Of a stretch of DNA of 64,000 nt, positions 62,738-64,000 are shown piece by piece (the first letter of the stretch is position 1; every line of letters begins with the position of its first letter). Source of the DNA: an uncultured Sunxiuqinia sp. (GTDB lineage Bacteria > Bacteroidota > Bacteroidia > Bacteroidales > Prolixibacteraceae); assembly GCF_947495665.1 (NCBI RefSeq), contig NZ_CANLZV010000001.1:434001-498000 (forward strand), given 5' to 3'. The notes below the pieces were generated by a model. The model saw only the letters and a list, made by a program, of their open reading frames with translations. It was not told the DNA's origin and did no database searches. Made by a program: the position numbers and the translations under genes.

Positions 62738-64000
62738 AAGTTTTTGCAGAGAAATTTGCGGACATTAAAATATTACGCTACGAATTGACCGGTTTTGACA
62801 AGCTGAGTCTTCAACAAAAACAATACATCTACTACCTGGGGCAAGCCGCCCTTTGTGGGCGCGATATCTTATGGGATCAGAATAACCGTTATAACCTCCG
62901 CATACGCCGGTTGTTGGAAGCCGTTTATCGGACTTTTCCCGGAAACCGGGAAAGCGAGCTGTTTCAGAAATTTGAGGTTTACCTGAAACGGGTGTGGTTT
63001 TCCAATGGTATTCATCATCATTATTCCATGGATAAGATTCAGCCTGGCTTTTCGGCTCAGGATTTCCGGACGCTGCTTGAGCAGGCTGACTTAGGCGGAT
63101 TTGCTTATTTGGCCGATTTGGAAGAGCTGGTAGAGGTAATCACCAACCCGGATCGGGAAGCCAAAAGAGTGAGCCTGGATGCTTCAGCTGACCTGCTACA
63201 CGCGTCAGCGATGAACTATTACCAAGGCGTTTCGCAGGCCGAAGCCGAAGCCTTTTACAAAGCCAAAAATCAGGTTGCTGGTGAAAATGCGCCTTCGTTT
63301 GGCTTAAACACCCAGCTGGTGAAGGAAAATGGCGACCTGCAGGAAAAAGTATGGAAGGCTGATGGTTGTTACGGAGAAGCGATTCAGCAAATTATTTATT
63401 GGTTGAAAAAGGCCTTGCCTTTTGCGGAAAATGAACTTCAGCAAAAAACAATTAACGAACTGGTGGCTTATTACCAGACCGGTGATTTAAAAACCTTTGA
63501 TGATTATAGCATTTCATGGGTAAAAGAGCTGGAAGGACAGGTGGATTTTGTGAATGGCTTTATTGAAGTGTACGGTGATCCGCTGGGAATAAAAGGAAGC
63601 TGGGAGGCGATTGTCAATTACAAAGACGAGGAAGGCACGAAGCGGGCGACCATTTTATCAGAGAATGCGCAGTGGTTTGAGCAGCATTCGCCGGTGGCCG
63701 GGGCGTTTAAAAAGAAAGAAGTAAAAGGCGTCAGCGCCAAAGTGATTCATGTGGCCATGCTTGGCGGTGATTGCTATCCGCATACGCCGATTGGGGTTAA
63801 TCTCCCCAATTCTGAGTGGATTCGGGAAGAATATGGCTCCAAGTCGGTAACCATTGAGAATATTACCAAATCCTATTTCTTGGATTCGCTGGGCAATGGT
63901 ATGCTGGAAGAGTTTGCCGGCTCCAAGGAAGAGATTGAACGGGCGCAAAATTATGGCTATCTGGCGGGTAACTTGCATACTGATTTGCACGAATGTCTGG
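62734..64000 (+). CDS. Dipeptidyl peptidase III (M49), truncated by window edge
   Basis: The reading frame is open from ATG 62734 to the right edge, giving 422 residues without a stop. The family M49 zinc peptidase removes N-terminal dipeptides. The final codons read HECL, the start of the HECLGH zinc motif used by Bacteroidota DPP III (His-Glu-Cys-Leu-Gly-His). Family-like blocks before it include GFIEVYGDPLGIKGSWEA and VHVAMLGGDCYP-like sequence. No signal peptide is seen. About a third of the protein lies beyond the window. Confidence 0.85.
   Translation, partial: MKVFAEKFADIKILRYELTGFDKLSLQQKQYIYYLGQAALCGRDILWDQNNRYNLRIRRLLEAVYRTFPGNRESELFQKFEVYLKRVWFSNGIHHHYSMDKIQPGFSAQDFRTLLEQADLGGFAYLADLEELVEVITNPDREAKRVSLDASADLLHASAMNYYQGVSQAEAEAFYKAKNQVAGENAPSFGLNTQLVKENGDLQEKVWKADGCYGEAIQQIIYWLKKALPFAENELQQKTINELVAYYQTGDLKTFDDYSISWVKELEGQVDFVNGFIEVYGDPLGIKGSWEAIVNYKDEEGTKRATILSENAQWFEQHSPVAGAFKKKEVKGVSAKVIHVAMLGGDCYPHTPIGVNLPNSEWIREEYGSKSVTIENITKSYFLDSLGNGMLEEFAGSKEEIERAQNYGYLAGNLHTDLHECL

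Noticed and set aside
1-64000. tRNA or rRNA genes
   Set aside because: No cloverleaf-like sequence with a T-arm and CCA-adjacent stem was recognised by eye; a covariance-model scan was not possible.

Overview
The window reads as chromosome of a free-living or sediment-type member of the Bacteroidota (a Marinilabiliales/Prolixibacteraceae-like organism is my guess; the family level is inference). Pointers are the Bacteroides-style sialic acid route (aldolase plus AGE-type epimerase plus SSS transporter), a DUF4954 protein, an OmpP1/FadL-type barrel, an archaeal-type ProRS, weak or absent Shine-Dalgarno sites at most genes, and several TAnnTTTG -7 elements.

Layout. 1-12.4 kb: a plus-strand sialoglycan operon: sialidase (5' end outside the window), GH20 hexosaminidase, a two-domain O-acetylesterase, a second SGNH esterase, Neu5Ac lyase, a cytoplasmic Kelch mutarotase, an AGE epimerase, and a periplasmic Kelch mutarotase fused to a sodium symporter. 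Together they strip acetyl groups, release sialic acid and GalNAc/GlcNAc, import Neu5Ac and convert it to GlcNAc. 12.7-17.1 kb: DoxD/DoxA membrane protein and the ferrous iron system feoA-feoB plus a 44-residue Cys-rich partner. 17.2-22.1 kb: divergent GH2 and GH78 plant-glycan enzymes. 22.2-32.4 kb: envelope and housekeeping genes (NlpE/META lipoprotein, secreted C1 peptidase, outer-membrane barrel with PAP2 phosphatase, DUF4954/methyltransferase cluster, FadL-type barrel, low-complexity lipoprotein). 32.5-42.8 kb: proS, a conserved hypothetical, pepT, tilS, porin with FMN-binding partner, membrane-anchored GNAT, ABC-F.

42.8-52.8 kb is the accessory region. It holds palindromic 33-nt repeats around a REP-associated tyrosine transposase (one repeat lies inside the transposase gene), a solitary PD-(D/E)XK-like protein, a secreted 5-hydroxyisourate hydrolase, a fasciclin lipoprotein, two adjacent tandem arrays with a 21-nt period, and an AT-rich two-gene cassette encoding a RloC/PrrC-like zinc-hook ATPase with a possible anticodon-nuclease triad and a PD-(D/E)XK-like protein. 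That cassette is the best candidate for an undescribed (probably anti-phage) system. A third 21-nt-period array lies at 22.2 kb.

52.9-64 kb returns to core genes: nitrilase-family amidohydrolase, purB, an MsbA-like exporter, a secreted esterase, a glycosyltransferase, a LutA-like CCG protein, trmH, and a dipeptidyl peptidase III cut by the right edge within its zinc motif.
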